Source of the DNA: Parvibacter caecicola
GTDB taxonomy: Bacteria > Actinomycetota > Coriobacteriia > Coriobacteriales > Eggerthellaceae
Reading direction: 5' to 3'
Length of the DNA stretch: 64,000 nt
NCBI RefSeq assembly: GCF_003725335.1
Contig: NZ_QIBY01000001.1
Coordinates: 62,001 to 126,000 of the forward strand
Below are positions 50,226 through 58,655 of the stretch, one piece after another; positions within the stretch are counted from its first letter, which is position 1, and each line of letters opens with the position of its first letter. A program made the translations under genes and the position numbers. Below the pieces are notes generated by a model. It was not told the DNA's origin and made no database searches. It was given only the letters and a program-made list of their open reading frames with translations.

Positions 50226-52364
50226 ATGGCTGACGAGAAATCATTTGGATGGGCGGGAAAGATTCTCCGCGTCAACCTTACTACGGGCTCCATTACCACT
50301 GAGCCCACTGAGCCCTATAAAAGCTATATCGGCGGCATGGGGCTTTCCAATAAGATCATGTACGACGAGGTGCCCGCTGGCACCGATCCGCTTTCCCCGG
50401 AAAACAAAGTGGTATTTGCCGTAGGGCCCCTGACTGCAACCGGTGTGCCGCTGGCTGGGCGCACCACCATTTCCTCTCTGTCCACCTTCAGCAAAGACCA
50501 TCAAATTGTAGACGCCCACACTGGCGGCATGCTGGGGGCCAACGTCAAAAAGGCCGGCTACGATGCGGTAGTGATTGAAGGAAAGGCCGATACGCCGGTA
50601 TACCTATATATAAGTGATGATACTGTGGCCCTCAAGCCCGCCGGCCAGCTGTGGGGACAGGGGACCCGCGCCACCACCGAAGCGCTCAACCGCATGGAGG
50701 GCAATGATTTCTGCATTGCCGCCATTGGCCCCGCGGGCGAGAACCTACTCCCCTATGCCTGCATCATCAACTCCCGCAACCACTCTGCCGGCGCCGGCGT
50801 TGGTGCTGTGCTGGGATCCAAGAACCTCAAGGCTCTTGCGGTGCGCGGCACGAAACCGGTGTATGTGGCCGACCCTCAGGCGGTAGCGGACCTTTCGGAC
50901 TATATGTTGCGAGAAGTGGTGGGCTCCAACAACAACCATGTGGTGCCCTCCACTCAGCAGGAATGGGCCGAGTACTTTGACAAGGGCAGTCGTTGGACCG
51001 CCAAAAAGGATCTTTATTGGGCGCTGGCAGAAGGCGGGCCCATCGAAACCGGCGAGCCCAAACCCGGAGAGATAAACACCGTGGGTTACCGCTGCATGAA
51101 AACCACCAAGGACGATGGTCCTGAGGCGGAGAAGTACACCATTAAGATGGACGGTTGCCACAGTTGTCCCATCCATTGTTACTCCGACATGCGCGTGCCC
51201 GCCAGCAAGGATGCCGGCGGCTATGAGATAACCGGCAACACCTGCGTGCCTAATTTCCCCTTTAAGTACATGATTAAAATCCTCGGTGAGGAAAACACGC
51301 CCGTGAAGGACAACACCGAGGAAAGCTTGCGTTGGAACCAGGTGATGGGTTCGGTGGTGGACGATTTGGGGCTGTGGTGCAACTATGCCCAGCTGTACCG
51401 CGACATTGCCCACTGCTATGCCGCCGGCGTGTTCGAGCGGGTGCTGCCGGCCGAAGAGTACGCCGCCATTCCCTGGGAAAAATTCAAAAACAATGACCCT
51501 TCCCTCATGCCTCAGTTGCTTACCATGATTGCCATGAACAATTCCGAACTGTCCTACATTGGCCACGGCACCTATGTGTGGACGGAGCGCTGGAATGACA
51601 AGGGGTGGATGGATGAGACGCCCTCGTGCATGATTAGCCCGCGCGGTTGGCCGGTGCATCATTCCCAGGAGTGCTTCGGACAGGTGGGTATGTTGTACAA
51701 CGTGATGTTCAACCGCGACGACATGATTCACTCCGCGGTCAATTTGCAAGGGTGCGGTTTGCCCATCGAGATAAAAAAGCAGATTGCCGCAGAGGTGTTC
51801 GGCGATGAAAGCGCATTGGATCCGGACAAGAATTACACCCCCATGAACGAATACAAGGCCAACTTCGCCTGGTGGTCCATTGTCACCGACGTGCTGCATG
51901 ACTCTTTGACGCTGTGCAACTGGGTGTGGCCCATGACCATGAGCCCCACCGCCGCCCGCGACTACCGCGGCGACCTGGACCTGGAGGCCAAGTTCTTCAA
52001 AGCCGTGACCGGCCAGGACGTCACCACCGACGACCTCTACAAGGCGGGCGCCAAGATCATGACCCTGCAGCGCGCCAACACCGTGCGCTCCATGAAGGGC
52101 GCCGACGGCCAGATGGGCAGCATCGAGATGCGCGCCATCCACGATGTGTACACCGAGTGGCCTTTTACGAAAGACCCTGACATGGCAGTGTTCACCGAGG
52201 GCACCGACAAAATGGATAAAGACGATATCCAAATCGGCCTCACCATGCTGTACCGCTGCTTCGGATGGGACGAGGAGAAGGGATGCCCCACTGCAGATTG
52301 TCTGGATTACTACGAAATGCCCGATGTTAAGGAGGAGCTTGCTGGTTTGAATCTGCTGCCTTGA
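50226..52364 (+). CDS. Aldehyde ferredoxin oxidoreductase 1 (tungsten type)
   Basis: A 712-residue enzyme of the AOR family, oxidising aldehydes to acids, or reducing acids with low-potential ferredoxin, at a tungsten bis-pterin. Family marks are GWAGKILRVNLTTG, PLAGRTT near residue 77 and NHSAGAGVGAVLGSKNLKA. [4Fe-4S] ligands are C311, C314, C318 and probably C510, spaced much as in archaeal AOR. ATG 50226 follows GAGGAGG; an upstream in-frame ATG overlaps that site. It is paralogous to AOR2. Its C-terminal part (51880-52147) is almost identical in DNA to AOR2, unlike the rest. The aryl-aldehyde link to the ior/paaK genes is inference. Confidence 0.93.
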   Translation: MADEKSFGWAGKILRVNLTTGSITTEPTEPYKSYIGGMGLSNKIMYDEVPAGTDPLSPENKVVFAVGPLTATGVPLAGRTTISSLSTFSKDHQIVDAHTGGMLGANVKKAGYDAVVIEGKADTPVYLYISDDTVALKPAGQLWGQGTRATTEALNRMEGNDFCIAAIGPAGENLLPYACIINSRNHSAGAGVGAVLGSKNLKALAVRGTKPVYVADPQAVADLSDYMLREVVGSNNNHVVPSTQQEWAEYFDKGSRWTAKKDLYWALAEGGPIETGEPKPGEINTVGYRCMKTTKDDGPEAEKYTIKMDGCHSCPIHCYSDMRVPASKDAGGYEITGNTCVPNFPFKYMIKILGEENTPVKDNTEESLRWNQVMGSVVDDLGLWCNYAQLYRDIAHCYAAGVFERVLPAEEYAAIPWEKFKNNDPSLMPQLLTMIAMNNSELSYIGHGTYVWTERWNDKGWMDETPSCMISPRGWPVHHSQECFGQVGMLYNVMFNRDDMIHSAVNLQGCGLPIEIKKQIAAEVFGDESALDPDKNYTPMNEYKANFAWWSIVTDVLHDSLTLCNWVWPMTMSPTAARDYRGDLDLEAKFFKAVTGQDVTTDDLYKAGAKIMTLQRANTVRSMKGADGQMGSIEMRAIHDVYTEWPFTKDPDMAVFTEGTDKMDKDDIQIGLTMLYRCFGWDEEKGCPTADCLDYYEMPDVKEELAGLNLLP

Positions 52365-52416
52365 GGCGGGACTTTTGCCTCTTGACGCATACCCTTAGCG
52401 GTTGTTCCCCTCTGCA

Positions 52417-52455
52417 GAGCTGCCCCGCACCCGTTGGCGGGGCAGCTCTTTTTCT
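52417..52455 (+). terminator. Terminator of AOR1
   Basis: A perfect 12-bp stem (52417-52428 with 52437-52448) with an 8-base loop is followed by TTTTTCT. The upstream word GGTTGTTCCCC also precedes the AOR2 terminator, showing that duplication covered the 3' flank. Confidence 0.92.
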
Positions 52456-52489
52456 GTTTGGAGGATGGGGGGCTTTCTGCGGAAGGGCT

Positions 52490-54169
52490 TTACACGCTGG
52501 CGGGGCGCTCCACGCCGTAGAATTCCGCCAGGCTTTCGGCCATTTCCCGTGACATAAGGTCGCGGGAATAATAGTAAGTTTCCCCGATAGAGTTTTTCAC
52601 TTGTCCGATATCGGAGAAATCCTCAAACTCTTGCATTTGCTGAAAAGCGGTGGCCACTGTGTTGGCGTCCATGCGGAAGGGGGCGTTGGCTAGCGTATCT
52701 GCCGCTAACGGCCTGGGGTAGGTGCGGCACTCTTCACGCGTACATTCCGCCAAGGTGACAAGAGGATCGTTTTCGGCCGCCAGGAACGCCCATCGGGCGA
52801 AGGCGTCCGTCATGCGGGTTCGGTCGTACAGATAGTAGCTATGGCGACCCACTAATGCGCGAATACCGTTGCAGTCTATTTCCATTGCCTGTGACGCTTC
52901 GGCGCCCTCTACGGCTACCAGTGCAAGTTCGCCCTCGATTTCCTTCAACTGGTAGCCTTGGGGAATTTCCAGGCCAGTGTCGGGGTCTACGACGTAGCCC
53001 TCCCGTGTCTTCGGCTTCTCATTTTCTGGCATCAAGGCGCTTTCAAAAAGCGGTTCTTCTTCTGTTTTGCCTGCTGCGATGGGCGGGTGCTCCTCGTTTG
53101 GCCGATTTGTCATGGCAAGATGTATCTTTGGAATCCCTACAGCGGACTTCGCAGTGCGGAATCGCGATTTCACATGGGGGTTTTCCGGTGCCTTTTGCCC
53201 TCTTTGCACCGGTTGGAGGATGTCGTGGGGCTCGCCGTGTTCTTCCAAGTACTCGTAAACCATCATTTCGAACTCCTCTGAAGAGAGGTGTTCGGGGAAG
53301 AAATCGAGAAGCGGCCACTCGTTTGGTGCCGACAGGCGGGAGTCGGCTGAGGCGCGCCGCACCTCTTGGAGCAGAAGCGCGATGGCATTGTGCTCCAGCA
53401 CCTCCCTGTTCTTGGCATTGGCTTCACGCGCCTGCTCCGTTTCTGCGTCGGCGGGATTATCGACGCCGCCATCAGCTGATGCGGCCGAAAGCGATAGGTC
53501 TATGCCGGCGAGAGTCGAGGTGCGGTCATCGGATGGTGCAGCAACGTTGCTTTCCGCAGGGTTGCGCTTCTGCGCGGCGGCGACCCCTTCAACCAGGAGG
53601 TCAGTGCGACTGTTGCGCAAAGAGCAATGCTCGCATATCAGGCAGGCAGGTGAATATGTGTCACATGGCACGAGGGCATTGAGCTGCGTAAGCCCCGCTC
53701 CGTTGCGTTGCAGCCAGTCGCCGTACAAAGCGCGCAGCGCTTCGACGGCGAACGTGAGCGTGTAGCTTTTGTCCCAGGGCACCCCGTCGAGTGCTCTCCG
53801 GATATCGTCTTCGCTGATGGACAGTGCTTCTGGAAACGTTTTTCCCTCTATCATGCTGCAGATGATGCTGGCAGCGGCGGTCATGGCAAGGCAGCCTCGT
53901 GTTTTGAACCCCGCCTTTTGGATTGTGTCGGTTTCAGGGTCGATGACGGCGAATATCCGCAGCGCCACCTCTCCCCGCTTGGATTTGCCCACCATGGACT
54001 GGGCGTTGAATCCCTCGGGCCGTCCGCTGTTGCGGAAGTTGGCCACAACAGCTAGCAAGGTGTCGGAATAGCCTTCCACCCCCGATTCGATTTCGGTTTG
54101 ATATACGTCTGCCGTGCGAATAACCGCGCGATCGGCAGGTTGGAAGAAGACGTCTCTCACATCGGACAT
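52490..54169 (-). CDS. NifU/IscU-like domain protein with extra cysteine cluster
   Basis: A 559-residue protein divergent from the LuxR gene. Residues ~18-145 follow the IscU/NifU fold (YSDTLLAVVANFRN, GFKTRGCLAMTAAAS, KTFPEALSI). Of the three IscU scaffold cysteines only the middle one (about C93) remains; the first is replaced in KSKRGE and the third in KSYTLT. A new C-x6-C-x2-C-x2-C cluster lies at about residues 169-182. The rest (~200-559) is acidic, of unknown fold, with a linker-like centre. Flanked by two FeS-W enzymes, it may assemble or insert a cluster. ATG 54169 follows AGGAGG. Confidence 0.7.
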   Translation of the reverse strand: MSDVRDVFFQPADRAVIRTADVYQTEIESGVEGYSDTLLAVVANFRNSGRPEGFNAQSMVGKSKRGEVALRIFAVIDPETDTIQKAGFKTRGCLAMTAAASIICSMIEGKTFPEALSISEDDIRRALDGVPWDKSYTLTFAVEALRALYGDWLQRNGAGLTQLNALVPCDTYSPACLICEHCSLRNSRTDLLVEGVAAAQKRNPAESNVAAPSDDRTSTLAGIDLSLSAASADGGVDNPADAETEQAREANAKNREVLEHNAIALLLQEVRRASADSRLSAPNEWPLLDFFPEHLSSEEFEMMVYEYLEEHGEPHDILQPVQRGQKAPENPHVKSRFRTAKSAVGIPKIHLAMTNRPNEEHPPIAAGKTEEEPLFESALMPENEKPKTREGYVVDPDTGLEIPQGYQLKEIEGELALVAVEGAEASQAMEIDCNGIRALVGRHSYYLYDRTRMTDAFARWAFLAAENDPLVTLAECTREECRTYPRPLAADTLANAPFRMDANTVATAFQQMQEFEDFSDIGQVKNSIGETYYYSRDLMSREMAESLAEFYGVERPASV

Positions 54170-54393
54170 AGATAGCCTCCTCTTTTGCTTCATCCCCGTC
54201 CCTTAACAGCCAATGAAAACACTTTGTTACGTTTTTTTGATCTTAGGGCGGGCCCTGTGTAAATGGCGATAATAATCCTTAGTCAAACTGATACAGAGAG
54301 TAGTATCTTGCAAACCGATCGTATGACTTCCCCTGTTTTGGGGGAACATCGACAAGAGTATGCAAGCGCAGGCTTTCGAGGGGGTTGAGAGCA
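54170..54393. promoter_or_regulatory. Divergent promoter region of the NifU-like and LuxR genes
   Basis: The 224-base gap has AT-rich patches and a long T run near 54230 but no certain -35/-10 pair. No copy of the GTTCACGCAACG element was seen here. Both genes start from it in opposite directions. Confidence 0.35.
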
Positions 54394-56064
54394 GTGGCGA
54401 AAGAGGCTGAAGGGGCCGCGGGTCCCGCAGACGCGGCGCTTGCAGTTGAGGGGAAGCGCGAAGGGGCGAGCCCTGCGGGGAACGAGAACGAGTCGTTGTT
54501 GCGGGAGCTGCCCCGCTATTCGACTCTTCTGCCCGCAGCGCTTGGGTTGGCGTTTTCTCGAGTGGGGATTTTGACCGGCGCCTATGGTAGCTACGAGAGT
54601 AGCGACAAGGGCTTGTTCACCGACGGGGCCATGCTCATAGCTCTGGCGGCGTTGCTGCTGGTGCTTTTAGCGCTGTGGCTTTGGAAGGGCCAGTTGGAGC
54701 AGCGCACGGTGAACGGGTTGGGCATTGCCTGCGCTGCGGGTGAAGTCGCAAGCGCGTTGACGTTGGTTGTTCTTTGTCATTTAGGCTTGATGGGCGGTAT
54801 ATGGGAACTGCTCGCCTGTGCCGCCTGCACGCTTTTCGGTTCTGGGTGCATGTTCTACTGGTTGCGCTTCCTAAAGGGGTCTGCCAGCGCTACGGCCGCG
54901 GTAACGGTGTTCAGCGCGTTGGCGGCAAGCGAGGTGCTAACCTATATTGCGGCCCTGCTTCCCGCTCCCACTGATTTCGGGATGGCTGCGCTAATGTCGC
55001 TGGCCCAGATTCCCTGTGCGGTGATAGCCTGCCGCCGCCCGTTTTCCCGAGACATCGACTCGGACTCCTTTCCCGCAGATTACTTCGGCCTATCTGCGTC
55101 GGCCATTGAAAGCAGGAGGTTTCTTATCGCCAATGCCGTAGGGATTGGAGCCATGGGTGTTGTGAGTGGCTTTTTGCGCGGTTATCCCGACGGGCTGCCC
55201 ATTGCTTTCACTCCTCTTACCCGGCTTGCCTATGCGGGAGTTGTCATCGCCGTTTGCGTGGCGGTGATGGCTTGCGTTATGCATCGGCGAGAGCGGGTGT
55301 TCACGGTGGGGGCATTCACGCTTATGGAGGTGTGTGCCCTATTTGCCCTGTTTGTCTTTGTGCTTGCGCCCGACCGCCTTGATTACGGCGCGGTGTTTGC
55401 AACTGCCATGAACGCCTTTATGGTGGGCTTTGTGTGGTATGTCACCATTGCCTTCATGACCGCCGGTTGGCGCGATCCTTATTATTACGCTTGCGCTGGA
55501 TGGATTATCTGGCTGGGTTCGCGAGCCGTGGCGCGAGTGGCGTTGGTGGAGTTCAACCAGTTCTCGGTCGACACGCCGCTCATGGTGGCGTTGATCGCCG
55601 TTTTGGCGGCGGTTTCTGCCCAGCTGTTGCAGACTCAGTTCATGTCCATCAACCAAGAAATTGTCCTGCGCGAGACGATAGACGGCTTGGCGCAGACTTC
55701 CGCCCAAGCGTCCGCGCACAAGGCGGAGGAGCCCTGTGCGCCGGCGCTGAGCGATGACGAGGCGCTAAACTGGAGGTCACACATCGTGCGCATTATGGGC
55801 CTGGACATTCCGGATGAGAGCGCTTTTGAGCGCACGCCCGCCATTGAGGAGAAAGTGCACCAGATGGGGAGGCAGTTTTTGCTTTCGCGGCGCGAGGAAG
55901 AGGTACTGGTGTTGTACGCCCAGGGCTACACTCAAAAACGCGTGGCCGATGCTCTGTTTATCAGTCCGGAAACCGCCCATGCCCACATAAAGCGCATCTA
56001 CGCGAAAACCGAGCTTCATTCGCGTCAGGAAATCATCGATTATCTGGAGTCGTTCACTAATTAG
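54394..56064 (+). CDS. LuxR-type regulator with polytopic membrane domain (second)
   Basis: A 556-residue protein. Its first ~430 residues hold about twelve hydrophobic spans and the last ~70 a LuxR helix-turn-helix (LSRREEEVLVLYAQGYTQKRVADALFISPETAHAHIK). GTG 54394 follows GAGGGGG at good spacing; a TTG at 54385 has none. Lying between two AOR genes that share an upstream element, it is the best candidate for their regulator. Same architecture as the protein at 20104-21672 but clearly different in sequence. Confidence 0.87.
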   Translation: MAKEAEGAAGPADAALAVEGKREGASPAGNENESLLRELPRYSTLLPAALGLAFSRVGILTGAYGSYESSDKGLFTDGAMLIALAALLLVLLALWLWKGQLEQRTVNGLGIACAAGEVASALTLVVLCHLGLMGGIWELLACAACTLFGSGCMFYWLRFLKGSASATAAVTVFSALAASEVLTYIAALLPAPTDFGMAALMSLAQIPCAVIACRRPFSRDIDSDSFPADYFGLSASAIESRRFLIANAVGIGAMGVVSGFLRGYPDGLPIAFTPLTRLAYAGVVIAVCVAVMACVMHRRERVFTVGAFTLMEVCALFALFVFVLAPDRLDYGAVFATAMNAFMVGFVWYVTIAFMTAGWRDPYYYACAGWIIWLGSRAVARVALVEFNQFSVDTPLMVALIAVLAAVSAQLLQTQFMSINQEIVLRETIDGLAQTSAQASAHKAEEPCAPALSDDEALNWRSHIVRIMGLDIPDESAFERTPAIEEKVHQMGRQFLLSRREEEVLVLYAQGYTQKRVADALFISPETAHAHIKRIYAKTELHSRQEIIDYLESFTN

Positions 56065-56269
56065 GCCTAATTTTTCATCAATTGCTTCATGAAAATAACG
56101 GCTCTCTGTGAATTTATGGCCTGATTTCGATAGGGTTTGTAACTTGTCGGTTGTCCTTGTGAACCAGCTGTCGCTTTTTGCATCTACCTGTAACCAAAAT
56201 CGATAAATAAAAAGAGTACTGTGTAGCCTGTCGAAAAGAACTTCGATCTGCTTGACAAGTCATGACCTC

Positions 56270-56310
56270 CCAAAAGCTTACATGTCCTTTAGGAACAAGT
56301 TCACGCAACG
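56270..56310 (+). promoter_or_regulatory. Shared element copy C before AOR2
   Basis: ACCTCC, a spacer, TGTCCTTTA (around 56282-56290) and AGTTCACGCAACG (ending 56310). It ends exactly 39 bases before the AOR2 ATG, as copy B does before AOR1. A TTGACA (about 56252-56257) lies upstream with poor spacing to any -10. The multi-stem leader of AOR1 is absent. Confidence 0.65.
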
Positions 56311-56349
56311 GATTTATTTCAAGGGAACGAACCAAGTAGGAGAAACACC

Positions 56350-58488
56350 ATGGCTGACGAAAAATCATATGGATGGGCGGGCAAGATTCTCCGCGTTAAC
56401 CTGACCACCGGGGCCATCACCACCGAGCCGACCGAGCCTTACAAAGACTACATCGGCGGCATGGGCATCGCCAACAAAATCATGTACGACGAAGTTCCTG
56501 CCGGCACCGACCCCTTCGCCGAAGAGTCGAAGATCGTGTTCGCCGTAGGGCCCCTCACCGCATCCGGTGTGCCCCTGGCAGGCCGCACCACCATCAGCTT
56601 CCTGTCCACCTATACCACTGACAATCAGGTAGTTGACGCCCATACCGGCGGCATGCTGGGCGCCAACATCAAGAAGGCCGGATATGACGGCATCATTCTG
56701 GAGGGCATGAGCGAAACGCCCGTGTACCTGTGCATCAAGAACGACAACGTTGAAATCAAGCCGGCCGACTTTTTGTGGGGCCAGGGCACCCGTGCCACGG
56801 CCGAGGCGCTGAACCGGCTTGAGGGCAACAGCGCCTGCGTGGCCTCCATCGGCCAGGCGGGCGAAAACCTGGTGCCCTACGCGTGCCTGATCAACTCCCG
56901 CAACCACTCCGCCGGCGCCGGCCTGGGCGCCATCATGGGCTCCAAGAAGCTTAAGGCGCTGGTGGTGGAGGGCACCGGCCCGGTGAACGTGGCCGACCCC
57001 CAGGCGGTGGCCGATCTTTCCGACTATATGCTGCGGGAAATCGTGGGCTCCAACAACAACCACGTGGTGCCCTCCACCCAGCAGGAATGGGCCGAGTACT
57101 ACGATGCCGGCAGCCGCTGGACCGCTCAGAAGGGCGCCAGCTGGGAGCTGGCCGAGGGCGGCGCCATCGAAAGCGGCGAGCCCAAGCCCGGCGAAATCAA
57201 CACCGTGGGCTACCGCTGCCTGAAGTCGCTTAAGGACGAAGGCCCCGAGGCGCTGAAGTACACCATCAAGATGGACGGTTGTCACAGCTGTCCCATCCAC
57301 TGCTACTCCGACATGCGCGTGCCCGCCAGCAAGGCCGCTGGCGGCTACGAGATCACCGGCAACACCTGCGTGCCCAACTTCCCCTTCACCAACTACATGA
57401 TTAAGATTTTGGGCGACAAGACCACCGTGCAGGCGCTGAGCGATGACGCGCTGGTTTGGGACCAGGTATTCGGTTCCACCATGGACGACCTGGGCCTGTG
57501 GTGCAACTACGGCCAAATCTACCGCGACATCGCCCACTGCTACGCCACCGGCGTGTTCGAGCGCGTGCTGCCGGCGGAAGAGTACGCGATGTTCGATTGG
57601 GACGCCTTCGCCAACAACGATCCCACCATTGTGCCGGCCCTGCTGCATCACATTGCCGCCAACGACAACGAGATGGCTTACGTGGCCTACGGTCCGTTGG
57701 TATGGACCGAGCGCTGGAACGACCCGGAGTGGTGGAACGACCCCGCCTCCACCCTCATCAACGTGCGCGGCTGGCCGGTACACCACGCCCATGAGTGCTT
57801 CGCTCAGGTAGGCCTTCTGTACAACATGATGTTCAACCGCGACGACATGATTCACTCCGCCGTCAACTTCCAGGGCTGCGGCCTGCCCTTCGAGCTGAAG
57901 CAGCAGATCGCCGAAGAGGTGTGGGGCGGCGCCGACGCCATCGACAAGGACAAGAACTACACCCCCATGAACGAGCACAAGGCCAACTTCGCCTGGTGGT
58001 CCATCGTCACCGACGTGCTGCATGACTCTTTGACGCTGTGCAACTGGGTGTGGCCCATGACCATGAGTCCCACCGCCGCTCGCAACTACCGCGGCGACCT
58101 GGACCTGGAGGCCAAGTTCTTCAAGGCCGTGACCGGCCAGGACGTCACCACCGACGACCTCTACAAGGCGGGCGCCAAGATCATGACCCTGCAGCGCGCC
58201 AACACCGTGCGCTCCATGAAGGGCGCCGACGGCCAGATGGGCAGCATCGAGATGCGCGCCATCCACGATGTTCCCACCGAGTGGCCCTTCACCCAGGACC
58301 CCGACAAGCAGCCCTTCACCGAAGGCACCATCAAGCAGGACAAAGAGGACTTCCAAAACGGCCTCACCATGCTGTACCGTTGCTTCGGCTGGGATGAGGA
58401 AAAGGGCTGCCCCACGGTGGAGTGCCTGGAGTACTACGACATGCCCGATGTGAAGGAGGAGCTGGCTAGCCTGAGCCTGCTGCCCTAA
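56350..58488 (+). CDS. Aldehyde ferredoxin oxidoreductase 2 (tungsten type)
   Basis: Paralogue of AOR1, also 712 residues, with the same cluster ligands (C311, C314, C318) and pterin motifs. Codon use is strongly biased to C- and G-ending codons (for example AAC, GAC, ATC, GCC) more than AOR1, suggesting high expression. AGGAG precedes the ATG by seven bases. The gene carries the same upstream element and a similar terminator as AOR1. It may be the main AOR of the pair, oxidising aldehydes from amino-acid breakdown or reducing acids. Substrate unknown. Confidence 0.93.
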   Translation: MADEKSYGWAGKILRVNLTTGAITTEPTEPYKDYIGGMGIANKIMYDEVPAGTDPFAEESKIVFAVGPLTASGVPLAGRTTISFLSTYTTDNQVVDAHTGGMLGANIKKAGYDGIILEGMSETPVYLCIKNDNVEIKPADFLWGQGTRATAEALNRLEGNSACVASIGQAGENLVPYACLINSRNHSAGAGLGAIMGSKKLKALVVEGTGPVNVADPQAVADLSDYMLREIVGSNNNHVVPSTQQEWAEYYDAGSRWTAQKGASWELAEGGAIESGEPKPGEINTVGYRCLKSLKDEGPEALKYTIKMDGCHSCPIHCYSDMRVPASKAAGGYEITGNTCVPNFPFTNYMIKILGDKTTVQALSDDALVWDQVFGSTMDDLGLWCNYGQIYRDIAHCYATGVFERVLPAEEYAMFDWDAFANNDPTIVPALLHHIAANDNEMAYVAYGPLVWTERWNDPEWWNDPASTLINVRGWPVHHAHECFAQVGLLYNMMFNRDDMIHSAVNFQGCGLPFELKQQIAEEVWGGADAIDKDKNYTPMNEHKANFAWWSIVTDVLHDSLTLCNWVWPMTMSPTAARNYRGDLDLEAKFFKAVTGQDVTTDDLYKAGAKIMTLQRANTVRSMKGADGQMGSIEMRAIHDVPTEWPFTQDPDKQPFTEGTIKQDKEDFQNGLTMLYRCFGWDEEKGCPTVECLEYYDMPDVKEELASLSLLP

Positions 58489-58552
58489 GCTGAGAAGACA
58501 ACACGTTCGGGGACGCGCGTTTCGTCAGCCCGAGTGGTTGTTCCCCCCCCAC

Positions 58553-58588
58553 GGAAGTGCCCCGCTGCGGCGGGGCACTTCCTTTTCT
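58553..58588 (+). terminator. Terminator of AOR2
   Basis: A perfect 13-bp stem (58553-58565 with 58570-58582), 4-base loop TGCG, then TTTTCT. It immediately precedes the SOS-type promoter of the polymerase gene. Confidence 0.93.
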
Positions 58589-58607
58589 GCGTCATAAACC
58601 AGAACAA

Positions 58608-58627
58608 GAACAGATGTGCGCTATAAT
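58608..58627 (+). promoter_or_regulatory. SOS-type promoter of the Y-polymerase operon
   Basis: A perfect TATAAT (58622-58627) is preceded at 58608-58619 by GAACAGATGTGC, one mismatch from the LexA box GAAC-N4-GTTC. No good -35 was seen. LexA at this place would block initiation. An in-frame ATG at 58626 overlaps the -10 and so is not the start codon. Confidence 0.65.
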
Positions 58628-58655
58628 GCAAGCGGCCCAACCGGAGGGAGGTGCA

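Noticed and set aside
56291..56300. GAACAAGTTC within element C as a LexA box
   Set aside because: The half-sites are only two bases apart instead of four, and copies A and B do not keep the pattern.
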